DNA from: Lachnospiraceae bacterium UBA3820
GTDB taxonomy: Bacteria > Bacillota > Clostridia > Lachnospirales > Lachnospiraceae
Assembly (NCBI GenBank): GCA_002369325.1
Contig: DFDU01000009.1
Coordinates: forward strand, 1 to 64,000
Reading direction: 5' to 3'
Length of the DNA stretch: 64,000 nucleotides
In this document: in pieces, positions 32,577 through 41,445 of the stretch
How positions within the stretch are numbered: the stretch's first letter is position 1
Layout: each line of letters opens with the position of its first letter
The notes under the pieces: generated by a model
Seen by the model: only the letters and a program-made list of their open reading frames with translations
Told to the model about the DNA's origin: nothing
Database searches by the model: none
Translations under genes and position numbers: made by a program

Positions 32577-33521
32577 TTATTCTCCGACAAAGGTATGAAC
32601 ACTAAGCTTGTTACCGTTAAGATAGGAAGCGGCATCCATTGCTTTCTTTCCCTCCGGTTGCAAATTCAATATTGTAAGTGATCCTTCTTTACATTTTACG
32701 GTAAAATTCTTCTTTGTTACTTCTACTATTTCTCCCGGCTTGGCATCATTATATTTTTCATCATTTTCATCTGTAACTTTCGCCAAAAGAATTTTTGCTG
32801 TTTTATTTTCAATCGTTGTATATGCGCAAGGCCACGGAATAAGACCTCTGATAAGTCTTTCAAGCCTTTGGGCAGGCATATTGAAATCAAGTTTTCCAAG
32901 CTCTTTTGTGAGCATATGCGCATATGTGCTTTCTTCATCATTTTGTTTTGTTCTTACAGCTGTTCCTTCTTCAAGAGCCTTAAGAGTTGTTATTATCAGC
33001 TTAGCACCTTCGACAGCAAGCTTGTCATGAAGTGTTTTGCCCGTATCACCGGCTTCGATGATAACCTCGGCTTTTTCAATCATATCACCTGTATCAAGAC
33101 CCTTTTCCATATACATGGTTGTGACACCTGTTTTATCACATCCGTCAATTATAGACCATTCTATAGGGGCTGCACCTCTGTATTTCGGCAAAAGCGATGC
33201 ATGTATATTTATACAGCCGTACTTTGGAATTTCAAGAATCTTTTCAGGAAGTATCTGACCGTATGCAGCAACAACTATAGCATCCGGCTTGCATTTTTTT
33301 ATCTTTTCGACTGCTTCGTTTGACTTTATTTTTTCAGGTTGAAATACCTCTATACCCAGGTCGGTTGCAGCCTGCTTAACAGGCGTCGGAACAAGCTTAT
33401 TGCTTCTGCCTTTAGCCTTATCCGGCTGTGTAATAACCAAAGAAACCATGTGTCCCGCATCAGCTATGGACTTTAAAGCACCGACTGCAAAATCAGGTGT
33501 TCCCATATAAACTATTTTCAT
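32577..33521 (-). CDS. fmt: Methionyl-tRNA formyltransferase
   Basis: Fmt adds a formyl group from 10-formyl-THF to initiator Met-tRNA. Motifs: IVYMGTPDFAVGALK at the start, the catalytic NIHASLLPKYRGAAPIEW with Asn-His, and DTGDMIEKAEV with Asp. The C-terminal tRNA-binding beta barrel spans about 205-314. It directly follows def (54-base gap) and is 2 bases before rsmB. The product group removes what Fmt adds through Def, so joint expression makes sense. Confidence 0.98.
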   Translation of the reverse strand: MKIVYMGTPDFAVGALKSIADAGHMVSLVITQPDKAKGRSNKLVPTPVKQAATDLGIEVFQPEKIKSNEAVEKIKKCKPDAIVVAAYGQILPEKILEIPKYGCINIHASLLPKYRGAAPIEWSIIDGCDKTGVTTMYMEKGLDTGDMIEKAEVIIEAGDTGKTLHDKLAVEGAKLIITTLKALEEGTAVRTKQNDEESTYAHMLTKELGKLDFNMPAQRLERLIRGLIPWPCAYTTIENKTAKILLAKVTDENDEKYNDAKPGEIVEVTKKNFTVKCKEGSLTILNLQPEGKKAMDAASYLNGNKLSVHTFVGE

Positions 33522-33575
33522 TATTTTACCTCATAAACGTATTTTAAAAACAGATAACCTTCACTATGCCGCTCT

Positions 33576-34055
33576 TTATTCCTCGGCCGGCGGAGCATCT
33601 ATACTGTGAAGCCCGTCTGTTGCCAGATCCTTATATAATATACCGTCAAGATGATCCAACTCATGGCAGATTGCCCTTGCCAAAAGCGCCTCACCCTCAA
33701 CTGTTATTTCATTCATATTTCTGTCAAATGCTTTGCAAATAACATGATTTGGACGCTTTACATTTCCCGAAAGGCCCGGAAGGCTTAAGCATCCTTCTTC
33801 CCCCTCCTGCTCACCGTCAGCTTCAACTATAACAGGGTTAATAAGCGCAAGAGGATTGTCATCCATTACATCTATAACAACAATTCTCTTAAGTATACCT
33901 ACCTGCGGAGCTGCAAGTCCTACTCCGTTTGCAGCATACATTGTATCAAACATATCATCAATCAGGGTGTTTAATCTGTCAGTCATTTTCTCGACAGGCT
34001 TGCATTTTTTTCTTAATATATCGTCTCCGTCTGTTCTAATTTTTCTTATTGCCAT
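33576..34055 (-). CDS. def: Peptide deformylase
   Basis: Def removes the formyl group from new proteins. The three motifs are exact: NGVGLAAPQVG, EEGCLSLPG (metal Cys) and HELDHLDG (metal His and catalytic Glu). At 159 residues it has the length of a type 1 enzyme. The metal in vivo is usually iron. AGAGGTAAATC lies before the ATG. Located between priA and fmt. Confidence 0.98.
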   Translation of the reverse strand: MAIRKIRTDGDDILRKKCKPVEKMTDRLNTLIDDMFDTMYAANGVGLAAPQVGILKRIVVIDVMDDNPLALINPVIVEADGEQEGEEGCLSLPGLSGNVKRPNHVICKAFDRNMNEITVEGEALLARAICHELDHLDGILYKDLATDGLHSIDAPPAEE

Positions 34056-34109
34056 ATGATTTACCTCTTTTCCGTAATTTTTTCTTTAAATAATTTTGAT
34101 TTATTCATG

Positions 34110-36119
34110 CTAATATGTATTCACAGGATTTACATCAAACATTATATTAAATGCATCCTGCTCATAGTCTTCAAATGCTTCTCTTATTCTTCTTAATTTA
34201 TCAGAGCTGTCGGATTTGATATAAATTACCCTTCTGTAAATATCATTCAGCTTTACTATCGATGCATCCGCGGGTCCGACTATCCTTACTTTTTTATCAT
34301 TTAAAAATAAGGATTTTATATAATCGGAGGCTTTTTTTGTTTCCCTGCATAAATTATCATAATCATTTGATGTCATAAGCATTACCATCATATTATAAAC
34401 AGGAGGATACTTCAATATCCTTCTGTAGCTTATTTCCATATCAAAAAAATCCTCATAGCTTTGTTTTTTTACCGTATCTATAGCATAATGCTCGGGTTGA
34501 TATGTCTGAATTATAACGCTTCCCTTTTTTTCACCTCTTCCGGCTCTTCCGGCAGCCTGTGTCAACAAATCATAAGTTCTTTCTCCCGCCATATAATCAT
34601 TTGAAAAAAGAGAAATATCCGCCAAAAGTACACCTACAAGCGTGACATTTGAAAAATCATGTCCCTTTACTATCATTTGGGTTCCGATAAGGATATCCGC
34701 CTTATGTTTTACAAATTGATTTATAATATTACTTTGCGAACCTTTTCTTACTGTCGTATCCTTGTCCATTCTGAGAGTTTTTGCCTGCGGAAATAATTTC
34801 TTTATTTCTTCCTCAACCTTTTCGGTTCCCGTTCCGAATCCGCCTATCATTTTAGATTTACATTTCGGACATTCTTTATGAACTCTCTCCGTATGTCCGC
34901 AATAATGACACATCATAAATCCGTTATTGTGAAGAGATAAAGCCACATCACACTTAGGGCACTTTATGACCTCTCCGCATTCCCTGCAGGATACAAAGCT
35001 GTTAAAACCTCTTCTGTTTATAAAAAGCATTATCTGCTCATTTCTTTCAAGGCATTCTTTTATGGAATCCTTAAGGGCTTTGCTTATTATGCTTCTGTTT
35101 CCAAGATGAAGCTCCTCTCTCATATCAACTATTGATATGTCCGGAAGACTTACTCCGTCAGGTCTTTTTTTCAATTTCCAAAGTTTATAAATACCAAGCT
35201 TAGCCTGACTGTAGCTTTCCACGGAAGGTGTTGCTGAACCGAGTATAAGAGATGCTCCCTCAAGCCTTGCTCTTTCCAAGGCTACATCTCTTGCATGATA
35301 TTTGGGTGATTGGTCGCTCTTATATGCCATATCATGCTCTTCATCTATTATTATAAGCCCAAGATTTTCACATGGAGCAAATAAAGCCGAACGCGGTCCT
35401 ATTATTACATCAGCCTCATGTTTTCTGACACGCTCGAATTCTCTGTATCTTTCGCCCTTGCTCTGCCTTGAATTGACAACAGCGACTCTATCACCGAAAT
35501 ATTGTTTGAATCTTGAAACATTTTGATAAGTCAATGCTATTTCAGGGACCAGTACTATCGCCTGTTTTCTTTGCTCAGTTACCTTCTTTATACAGCCAAT
35601 ATATACTTCCGTCTTTCCGCTTCCGGTAACTCCCGCAAGCAAGTAAGTTTTATAATCCTCTGCGGCATAATCCCTGCCGAATTCTTCTATACATGAAAGT
35701 TGTTCTTCACTAAGCTTTTCTATCGGAGCATTTTTAAAATCCGGCTCCTCCTCGAAGATTCTTTGCTCTGTTTTTCTGATGCTTTCCTTAACCGGCATAA
35801 CGGTTTTGAGTGCATTTATCATTGTCGAGCCGTATGTATTATGTATATATGCGGCAAGCCTTATTAAATTTCCTTCAATCTTTATGCTTTTGTCTGAAAT
35901 TCCGGAAATTGCCTTCATCTTATCAATATCAAAAGAAGGTTTATCGGATATATTTATAACATAACCTTTTCTTTTGCTGTTATATCTTCCGAAGGGAATC
36001 TCCACCTGCATACCTATACATAAAGCATCGGTGAGCTCATCGGGTATAATGTATTGAAATGTTTTATCAATGGCTTCATGCGAAATATCTATTATTATAT
36101 CCGCATATTTTTGTGACAT
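34110..36119 (-). CDS. priA: Primosomal replication restart helicase, short form
   Basis: PriA recognises stalled forks and reloads the replisome. Present: N-terminal 3'-binding domain (5-105, FQYIIPDEL, VEIPFGRYNS), Walker A AGVTGSGKTEVYI, IIDEEHD, the zinc-binding set CRECG..CPKC..CHYCG..CPKC, and helicase motifs QMIVKGHDF and AAGRAGRGEKKG. At 669 residues it is shorter than the 730-800 usual; the region between the 3'-binding domain and Walker A is only about 60 residues, so the winged-helix part seems reduced. Its start lies inside the end of murE (44-base overlap) with a strong GGAGG 8 bases upstream. Confidence 0.95.
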   Translation of the reverse strand: MSQKYADIIIDISHEAIDKTFQYIIPDELTDALCIGMQVEIPFGRYNSKRKGYVINISDKPSFDIDKMKAISGISDKSIKIEGNLIRLAAYIHNTYGSTMINALKTVMPVKESIRKTEQRIFEEEPDFKNAPIEKLSEEQLSCIEEFGRDYAAEDYKTYLLAGVTGSGKTEVYIGCIKKVTEQRKQAIVLVPEIALTYQNVSRFKQYFGDRVAVVNSRQSKGERYREFERVRKHEADVIIGPRSALFAPCENLGLIIIDEEHDMAYKSDQSPKYHARDVALERARLEGASLILGSATPSVESYSQAKLGIYKLWKLKKRPDGVSLPDISIVDMREELHLGNRSIISKALKDSIKECLERNEQIMLFINRRGFNSFVSCRECGEVIKCPKCDVALSLHNNGFMMCHYCGHTERVHKECPKCKSKMIGGFGTGTEKVEEEIKKLFPQAKTLRMDKDTTVRKGSQSNIINQFVKHKADILIGTQMIVKGHDFSNVTLVGVLLADISLFSNDYMAGERTYDLLTQAAGRAGRGEKKGSVIIQTYQPEHYAIDTVKKQSYEDFFDMEISYRRILKYPPVYNMMVMLMTSNDYDNLCRETKKASDYIKSLFLNDKKVRIVGPADASIVKLNDIYRRVIYIKSDSSDKLRRIREAFEDYEQDAFNIMFDVNPVNTY

Positions 36120-37581
36120 CTTCTTCCTCCAATATTTCTCTTATCAGGTCTCTTTCATCCATATGATGCTTAACGCCTTTTATCTCCTGATAATCCTCAT
36201 GTCCTTTTCCGGCAAGAACAATAACATCGCCCTTTTTACCGTTTAATATCGCATATCTTATTGCTTCTTTTCTGTCAGGTATTTCTATATATTTACCGTC
36301 TGTTTTTCCGATTCCTGTTTTTATATCGTTAATTATATCAAGCGGCTCCTCATCCCTTGGATTATCGCTTGTTATAATTGTAAAGTCGGAAAGCTTTCCT
36401 GAGACCTCTCCCATTTCATATCTTCTGTCCTTTGAACGGTTTCCCCCGCATCCGAATAAAGTTACAAGTCTTCCCGGATTATAAGCCTTTAGTGCAACAA
36501 GAAGGCTTTCGAGCGCCATTGCATTATGGGCATAATCGATCATAATCGTGAAATCATCTGAAATAGGTATCATTTCTACTCTTCCGCGAACCTTAATCTT
36601 CTTTAATATCTGCTTAATATCCTCAGTCGGAACTCCGAGTAAATCTGCTATTGCAATTGCAGCAAGCGAATTATGTACAGAAAACTCGCCCGGAAGATCA
36701 ACGATAATGTCAGCATTTTGTTTTCCGCTTAAGTTGTATTCAATCCCAAGAACTCCGTCCTGATTATAAAGCCTTACATCATCCGCTTTATAATCAGCCG
36801 CATTATTCATACCATACGTCACGGTTTTACATGTAGCAGATTCAGTCATTTTGCCAAAAAAATTATCATCGCAATTAAATATACCTGTTTTACACATTGT
36901 AAAAAGCTTAGCCTTCCACATCATGTACTCTTCAAAGGTTTTATGCTCATTCGGACCTATATGATCCTTTGAAAGATTAGTAAATATTCCGTAGTCAAAA
37001 TCAACGCCGGCTACTCTGTCCAGCATAAGTCCCTGAGATGATACCTCCATAACCACTGCCTTCACGCCGTTATCAAGCATATCCTTAAGCGTTTTATGAA
37101 GAACTATGGATTCAGGTGTAGTATTTTTTGCCGGTATTCTTTCTTTTCCGTCAAGTATCTCTATGGTACCTATAAGTCCGGTCTTCGTACCTGCTGCTTC
37201 AAGCATCTCACGAATCATATATGTTGTTGTTGTTTTTCCTTTAGTTCCGGTTATACCGATAACCGTAAGTTTCTTTGACGGCTCTTTGTAAAATTTTGAA
37301 CTAATATATCCCATAGCATAGCGGGAGTTTTCAACCTTAATCACGGTAACATTTTCAGGAACATTTATCTCAAGCTTCTTTTCTACTATAAGTACCGAAG
37401 CCCCTTTATTTATTACATCTTCCGCATATTTATGACCATCGGAAACTGCTCCGGAAATGCAAAAAAACAAATCTTTATCGCTAACCTTTCTCGAATCGTT
37501 TTTTATATCATTAACCTCAACATTTGTATCTCCGCATACAAGCTCAAAATCAAGTCCGTCAATAAGTTCAATAAGTTTCAT
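36076..37581 (-). CDS. murE: UDP-MurNAc-tripeptide synthetase, meso-DAP type
   Basis: MurE adds the third residue of the peptidoglycan stem. The ATP loop TGTKGKTTTTY, the carbamylated-Lys region and DYAHNAMALESLL are clear. The residue-selecting motif reads DNPRDEEP, the form that favours meso-diaminopimelate over lysine. Start placed at MKLIEL (GGGAGG 8 bases upstream), not at the earlier in-frame codon. The C-terminus runs on as EEEDVTKICGYNNRYFA, about 15 residues beyond the normal end, and this extra stretch covers the SD and the first codons of priA. Length 501. Confidence 0.96.
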   Translation of the reverse strand: MKLIELIDGLDFELVCGDTNVEVNDIKNDSRKVSDKDLFFCISGAVSDGHKYAEDVINKGASVLIVEKKLEINVPENVTVIKVENSRYAMGYISSKFYKEPSKKLTVIGITGTKGKTTTTYMIREMLEAAGTKTGLIGTIEILDGKERIPAKNTTPESIVLHKTLKDMLDNGVKAVVMEVSSQGLMLDRVAGVDFDYGIFTNLSKDHIGPNEHKTFEEYMMWKAKLFTMCKTGIFNCDDNFFGKMTESATCKTVTYGMNNAADYKADDVRLYNQDGVLGIEYNLSGKQNADIIVDLPGEFSVHNSLAAIAIADLLGVPTEDIKQILKKIKVRGRVEMIPISDDFTIMIDYAHNAMALESLLVALKAYNPGRLVTLFGCGGNRSKDRRYEMGEVSGKLSDFTIITSDNPRDEEPLDIINDIKTGIGKTDGKYIEIPDRKEAIRYAILNGKKGDVIVLAGKGHEDYQEIKGVKHHMDERDLIREILEEEDVTKICGYNNRYFA

Positions 37582-37607
37582 ACAAAGACCTCCCAAAAAA
37601 GTAATCA

Positions 37608-37635
37608 AGGGCTGCTGCATACATGCGACAGCCCT
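37608..37635 (-). terminator. Hairpin between rpoZ and murE
   Basis: AGGGCTG/CAGCCCT (7 bp) continues as an inner GCAT/ATGC stem over a 2+2 mismatch. A T-run (37595-37600) is 7 bases away, and the murE SD comes right after. It may be a weak attenuator reducing murE expression relative to rpoZ, but read-through must be common if the downstream genes depend on this promoter. Confidence 0.45.
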
Positions 37636-37642
37636 TTAATAA

Positions 37643-37876
37643 TTATTCATCGTCTCCGACAATTTTAACCTTACCGCTGTAAAGTTCTTCAACAGCTATT
37701 GATAAAGGTTTCTTATCTGCTGCTTCTACAAGAGGTTCGTCTCCCGCAATAATCTGTCTGGCTCTCTTTGATGTAGCCATAACAATAGAGTATCTACTCT
37801 GAACTACAGGGTGCTCGCCCTCCTCAACGTCACTGTTAACAACAGCCATTAAATCTGTGTATGATGGATGTAACAT
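37643..37876 (-). CDS. rpoZ: RNA polymerase omega subunit
   Basis: Omega helps fold and hold the beta' subunit. The short product (77 residues) has the conserved core SRYSIVMATSKRARQI and the following LSIAVEELYSGKV. It follows gmk by 15 bases; the yicC-gmk-rpoZ order is the usual Firmicute one. The N-terminus MLHPSYTDLM is typical of clostridial omega. GGAG is 8 bases before the ATG. Confidence 0.94.
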   Translation of the reverse strand: MLHPSYTDLMAVVNSDVEEGEHPVVQSRYSIVMATSKRARQIIAGDEPLVEAADKKPLSIAVEELYSGKVKIVGDDE

Positions 37877-37891
37877 ATTCTTTTCTCCTTC

Positions 37892-38509
37892 CTACAGAGC
37901 CTTAAGCTCTCCCTTTATTGTATCAATAAATTCTAAATTATTTTTTCGTAAGCACTTGTTGCTCACAATTATAGAATGAATTGTCTTAACACATTCTTCC
38001 AAATCATCATTAACCACAATGTAATCATAAGCGTCAATATCCTCTGACTCCTGAGCTGCTCTCTTCATTCGCTTATTGATTACCTCCTCGCTCTCCGTAC
38101 CCCTTCCGGCAAGTCTTTCTTTAAGACTTTGAGCACTCGGTGCGGTAACAAATATCAATAATGCATTCGGATATTGCTTCTTAACATTCATGGCGCCCTG
38201 TACCTCTATTTCAAGGATTACATCTCTACCATCTTTCATTTCCTGTTCAACAAACTTTCTCGGTGTTCCGTAATAATTATCAACATACTGAGCCCACTCG
38301 ATAAAGCCGTTATAATCTATAAGATTCTGGAATTCGGCTACAGTCTTGAAATAATACTCTCTGCCGTTTTCCTCTCCCTCTCGCGGAGCTCTTGTGGTTG
38401 CGGAAATGGATAAGCTGTATCCGTATTCCTCAACAAGTCGTTTAACCGCCGTACCTTTGCCGGCTCCGGAAAAACCGGAAATTACAATTAAAAAGCCTTC
38501 TTTTTCCAT
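37892..38509 (-). CDS. gmk: Guanylate kinase
   Basis: Gmk phosphorylates GMP to GDP, feeding GTP, dGTP and (p)ppGpp pools. The P-loop ISGFSGAGKGTAV, SATTRAPREGEENGREYYF (GMP site), VILEIEVQGAMNVK and DYIVVNDDLEE are all family signatures; 205 residues is normal. AGGTGAT lies before the ATG. The remA-like gene often found between yicC and gmk in Firmicutes is absent (14-base gap). Confidence 0.98.
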   Translation of the reverse strand: MEKEGFLIVISGFSGAGKGTAVKRLVEEYGYSLSISATTRAPREGEENGREYYFKTVAEFQNLIDYNGFIEWAQYVDNYYGTPRKFVEQEMKDGRDVILEIEVQGAMNVKKQYPNALLIFVTAPSAQSLKERLAGRGTESEEVINKRMKRAAQESEDIDAYDYIVVNDDLEECVKTIHSIIVSNKCLRKNNLEFIDTIKGELKAL

Positions 38510-38523
38510 ATCATCACCTGCTT

Positions 38524-39402
38524 TTATTCTATGTTTTGTATTTGTTCTCTTACTTTTTCTATCTCGGTTTTAAGTTCTATACCTCTGTCAGAAATCTGAA
38601 GTGAGTTTGATTTACTTAAAATAGTATTAGCCTCACGATTCATCTCCTGAACTATAAAATCAAGCTTTCTTCCTACAGCTCCGCCTTCAAGAAGAATACT
38701 CTTGGTGCTTTCTATATGACTCTTCAGTCTGACTATTTCTTCATCCACGCATATCTTGTCTGCATAAAGAGTAACCTCAAGTGCTATTCTTTGTTCATCT
38801 ATCTGCGTATTGGCATTTAATTCTTCAATCTTTTCCACAAGGCGTTTCTTATAATCGGCAATAAGTTCCGGTGATTTATCTTCAATAAATGCAACTATCT
38901 CAAGCATATTATCAAGCTTAGCAATTAAATCGGTCTTTAAATTCTCGCCCTCTTTAATTCTTGCATCCACAAAGTTATCACAGGCCTCATCAATAGAAGC
39001 CTTTAAATATTCCCATATTTCTTCATCATCCGTTGATTGTTCTTCAAGAGTGAATACCTCCGGGAAACGTCCCACACCTGATGTTTTTATGTCTGAAACA
39101 ATATCAAATTCTTCCGCCATTTGCTTCAGATAACCGATATATTCGGCAGCTATCTCTTTATTGTATTTTACACAAACATTTGATTTGCTGTAATCTTCGT
39201 AAGTAATATAAATATCTACCTTTCCTCTCTGGATTTTTTCCTTAAGAAGATTTCTTATATCAGCTTCAAAATGATTGAATCTTTTAGGAAGCTTTATATT
39301 CATATCACAATATCTGTGATTTACAGCTTTAATCTCAACAACAATCTTTCTGTCTTCGTTTATTACTTCGCTTCTTCCGAAGCCTGTCATACTTTTTATC
39401 AA
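38524..39402 (-). CDS. yicC: YicC/YloC family endoribonuclease
   Basis: YicC proteins are endoribonucleases linked to small RNA turnover and stress survival. The 292-residue protein starts MIKSMTGFGRSEV and ends in the DUF1732 part, with EVTLYADKICVDEEIVRLKSHI and GRKLDFIVQEMNREANTI, both diagnostic. The start is a TTG, as MIxSMTGFG is the family's normal beginning; AGGGATGG lies upstream. It opens a run of 15 minus-strand genes, and a good promoter is found 50 bases upstream. Confidence 0.94.
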   Translation of the reverse strand: MIKSMTGFGRSEVINEDRKIVVEIKAVNHRYCDMNIKLPKRFNHFEADIRNLLKEKIQRGKVDIYITYEDYSKSNVCVKYNKEIAAEYIGYLKQMAEEFDIVSDIKTSGVGRFPEVFTLEEQSTDDEEIWEYLKASIDEACDNFVDARIKEGENLKTDLIAKLDNMLEIVAFIEDKSPELIADYKKRLVEKIEELNANTQIDEQRIALEVTLYADKICVDEEIVRLKSHIESTKSILLEGGAVGRKLDFIVQEMNREANTILSKSNSLQISDRGIELKTEIEKVREQIQNIE

Positions 39403-39451
39403 ATTATTTTACCATCCCTATGTAAAATTCAATGTCATTCAAACCCAATAT

Positions 39452-39480
39452 ATTATAGTATATCAGCGTCAAAAAAGCAA
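39452..39480 (-). promoter_or_regulatory. Promoter upstream of yicC
   Basis: TTGCTT (39475-39480) and TATAAT (39452-39457) with a 17-base spacer on the minus strand, 50 bases before yicC. It could drive the whole run down to putP. Confidence 0.65.
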
Positions 39481-39515
39481 ATCAAAAATTCTCGTTCCTG
39501 CAGGGTTCAAATCTT

Positions 39516-41309
39516 TTATTCCAATATTTCTTCTATACCGTTTATATCCGGTTCAATGGTCATCGAATAATTGGTATGATATATAACAAATCCCGGATTT
39601 GACTTTGGCGGTTTTTTGAGATTTTTTCTTTCAGTATAATCAATCTCAACCTTGCCGTTTTCTCTTGCAGACGAATAATATGCCGCCAGCCTTGCAGCCT
39701 CCTCATAGGTTGAATCCGGAAGTTCGCTCTCGCCTCTTGTTTTTACAATAACATGTGAACCGGGAACCGTCTTCGCATGAAACCACATATCCTTTGCATC
39801 AGCGAACTGAAATGAAAGTTCCTCATTTTGATAATTATTCTTTCCTACATACATGTCAAACCCATCAGAGGATATATAATGCAAAGGCTTACTTTTGACC
39901 TGATTCTTTTTTTCTTTCCCATGTCCTTTCCCCTTCACATATCCGCTTTCAATTAATTCCTGCTTAATCTGCTTAAGATCATCCTCCATATTGGCTATAT
40001 CAAGCGCATTTTTAACGGATATCAGATAATTCAGTTCATCCTTTGTTTCTTTGGTAAGAGTCGTCAACGCTTCATAGGTTCTTTTTAGCTTATTATACTT
40101 TTCAAAATAATCCTTTGCATTGTCCATAGCACTTTTTTCTGTTTTCAACGGTATGGTTATCTTTTCGCCTGTATAATAATTATCGCAAACCAATTCTTTT
40201 TCACCTGCATTTACATTGTAACCATAGGCTGTAATAAGCTCTCCGTAAACCTTATATTTGTCTCTCTTATCCGTATCCTTAAGCTGTGCAATCTGTAAAT
40301 CATATTTCTTCGAGGTTCTTTCTATTGCATTGGATACTATTTTCCTTAAGTCCGTGGAATGCTGTTTCATTCTTGATGAAACACTTTTCTTGGCATAATA
40401 ATCGTAAATTGTTTCAGAAATACTTGTATATGACTTTAAACCTCTTACATTTTTGGCAGGAATAGACTTTTCCGCACATACTTCTCCGTATGAAGAAAGA
40501 AGTATTGAGGAAAACTCCTTCGGTTCATATCCGTCATATGCTATACAAGGCATAAATTTACCTTCTTTTATATCCTTAAACATATCACTGAATGCCGAAT
40601 AAATCTTATCTTTTTCAAGCAAATCCAGTTCATCCGTATTATTTTTATCTACGCCGGATCTAAATAATATTTCATTTGCCGTTACCGGTGATATTCCGGT
40701 ATAGGACATATATATTGCTTTTTCAATTCTTTCGGGTTTAGCCAATACATGATTGATAAAATAATTTACATCCGCTTCCAAAGGATTCATTTTTTCTTTT
40801 GAAGGCGGATATACATATTCTCTTCCCGGAAGAACTTCCCTGACAGAGCTTACAGCATGTGAAACATGTTTAATACTGTCAATAATAATATCATCCTTAT
40901 TAACGAAGATAATATTACTGTGTTTGCCCATTATCTCGACTATAAGCTTTTTAATGCACACATCGCCCATTTCATCCAAATGCTCTATATATATCTCTAT
41001 TATTCTTTCAAAATCAGGCTGTTTAATGTCAATAATTCTTCCGTTTCCTATATGCTTTCTTAAAAGCATACAAAAATTCGGAGCAACCGCCGGATTATCC
41101 TTATTTCTGTCACTGATATATATCATCGGAATACCCGCATTGGCCGAAATTACAAGTCTGTCCGAAGTATTTCCTTTTGATGTTTTATTTTTTACAACAA
41201 GGCATATCTCATCATCCTCAGGCTGATATATCTTATATATCCTACCGCCCTCAAGCCTTGTTTTTAGTTCTTTTACAATCCCAGCGATTGTAATACCATC
41301 CATTGCCAT
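39516..41309 (-). CDS. rqcH: RqcH/NFACT-family ribosome quality control protein
   Basis: RqcH (earlier called fibronectin-binding protein FbpA) binds obstructed 50S subunits and recruits tRNA-Ala to add C-terminal Ala tails that mark stalled peptides. NFACT-N domain (about 1-210) with GGRIYKIYQPEDDEICL; helix-hairpin-helix and long coiled coil (about 260-440); NFACT-R (about 460-580) with GFDMYVGKNNYQNEEL, KDMWFHAKTVPGSHVIVK and DSTYEEAARLAAYYS. Length 597. AAGGAG is 8 bases before the ATG. It lies next to yicC and the ribosome-maintenance genes, but probably has its own transcript. Confidence 0.93.
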   Translation of the reverse strand: MAMDGITIAGIVKELKTRLEGGRIYKIYQPEDDEICLVVKNKTSKGNTSDRLVISANAGIPMIYISDRNKDNPAVAPNFCMLLRKHIGNGRIIDIKQPDFERIIEIYIEHLDEMGDVCIKKLIVEIMGKHSNIIFVNKDDIIIDSIKHVSHAVSSVREVLPGREYVYPPSKEKMNPLEADVNYFINHVLAKPERIEKAIYMSYTGISPVTANEILFRSGVDKNNTDELDLLEKDKIYSAFSDMFKDIKEGKFMPCIAYDGYEPKEFSSILLSSYGEVCAEKSIPAKNVRGLKSYTSISETIYDYYAKKSVSSRMKQHSTDLRKIVSNAIERTSKKYDLQIAQLKDTDKRDKYKVYGELITAYGYNVNAGEKELVCDNYYTGEKITIPLKTEKSAMDNAKDYFEKYNKLKRTYEALTTLTKETKDELNYLISVKNALDIANMEDDLKQIKQELIESGYVKGKGHGKEKKNQVKSKPLHYISSDGFDMYVGKNNYQNEELSFQFADAKDMWFHAKTVPGSHVIVKTRGESELPDSTYEEAARLAAYYSSARENGKVEIDYTERKNLKKPPKSNPGFVIYHTNYSMTIEPDINGIEEILE

Positions 41310-41388
41310 AGTATTTGCTCCTTATAAACACATATCTCTATCATATATTGCTTATTTTACTTTTCAGTCCCGGATATGTAAATACGCA

Positions 41389-41422
41389 TACAGCCACATA
41401 TATTATGAATATATGCGGCTGT
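41389..41422. terminator. Hairpin between glgA and rqcH
   Basis: TACAGCC-R-CATATATT pairs over about 15 bp with one mismatch around a CATA loop. A T-run follows it only on the plus strand, so on the minus strand (the direction of glgA) it is a stem without the usual U-tract. It may end or stabilise the glgA transcript. Confidence 0.45.
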
Positions 41423-41445
41423 ACGTTTTTCATTAATATTCTAAA

